A stretch of 64,000 nt of DNA. Source: Nemertoderma westbladi (taxonomy: Eukaryota; Xenacoelomorpha; Nemertodermatida; Nemertodermatidae). The first letter of the stretch is position 1. Every line of letters starts with the position of its first letter. Positions 63,725-64,000 of this stretch are shown here, piece by piece. The stretch covers positions 36,232-100,231 of the forward strand of contig JAUCBJ010009106.1 in NCBI GenBank assembly GCA_032718475.1. Direction: 5' to 3'. Under the pieces are notes generated by a model. That model was not told where the DNA came from. It saw only the letters and a program-made list of their open reading frames with translations, and searched no databases. The position numbers were made by a program, and so were the translations under genes.

Positions 63725-64000
63725 TATATATATTTTCTTATTTAAGAAAAATATATACATAAAATTTTTTAAATAAGAACTAAGTTAAACTCATAAATAG
63801 AAAGTCCAAAAAATATTTCCTATATAAGAAATTTCGGAAAAAGTAACGTTTTTAAAATGGCTATAGAAAGCGTCCCACGGATAGTTTTTTTTCTAGTTTT
63901 CACAACAAACGTAGTATAGATTAACCTGCAATAAGCAGGAATTAAAATATGCCGCTAAAATTTATTTCAAAAGATAACGAAGAAAATGTTCAGAAAAATG
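63725..64000 (-). repeat. Dispersed repeat, inverted copy of 43470-43770
   Basis: The reverse complement matches the 43.5-kb copy over most of its length, including AACAAACGTAGTATAGATTA and AAAGATAACGAAGAAAATG. Runs off the window end. Confidence 0.8.

Overview
This is eukaryotic nuclear DNA from an animal, most likely a marine invertebrate. The evidence is GT-AG introns, two recognisable metazoan RNA-processing genes, calcium-binding EGF-like exons, tRNA-derived SINEs, several non-LTR retrotransposons, a hAT-type MITE and a BEL/Pao-like LTR retrotransposon. The palindrome TAGGCCTA is very frequent. Species cannot be read from the window; an invertebrate deuterostome is my guess and no more.

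Left two thirds (about 3.5-41.8 kb, minus strand): one RBM39 (CAPER-alpha, U2AF-like splicing factor) gene of about 38 kb. I could place nine coding exons whose phases all agree and which give a 551-residue protein with an RS region, RRM1, RRM2 and a C-terminal UHM. Its introns hold unrelated minisatellites: 42 bp in intron 8, 28 bp (4.1 kb long) in intron 6, 30 bp (1.2 kb) touching the donor of intron 5, and 17/22/25 bp (5.2 kb) in intron 2. A G-rich array lies just beyond the gene's 3' end. Intron 6 also contains, on the opposite strand, an uninterrupted open frame for WDR33, the poly(A)-signal-binding subunit of CPSF. A splicing factor and a cleavage/polyadenylation factor are thus nested head to tail. 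Intron 6 further carries a decayed RTE-like LINE, a foldback element and a hAT MITE with an 8-bp target duplication. Intron 1 carries a LINE interrupted by a second, 5'-truncated LINE, both with target duplications.

Middle (42-45.3 kb): LINE 3'-end debris and a 1.4-kb inverted structure built from GAACAAA(A/G)TTCGC-type motifs.

Right third: a BEL/Pao-like element at 47181-59263 (minus strand) with LTRs of 1263 and 1262 bp that appear to differ by one base, and a 5-bp target duplication. It has a coiled-coil ORF, an in-frame UGA, then a long Gag-protease ORF that passes directly into the end of the RNase H region. The reverse transcriptase, most of RNase H and the integrase are absent. Downstream it carries three extra ORFs, one with zinc-knuckle motifs. 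It landed inside an already broken minus-strand coding sequence of unknown family (45.6-47.2 and 59.3-59.7 kb). Beyond it (59.75-61.56 kb, plus strand) are exons of an EGF-domain protein whose frame is broken in at least two places. The last 2.4 kb is AT-rich and repeat-rich.
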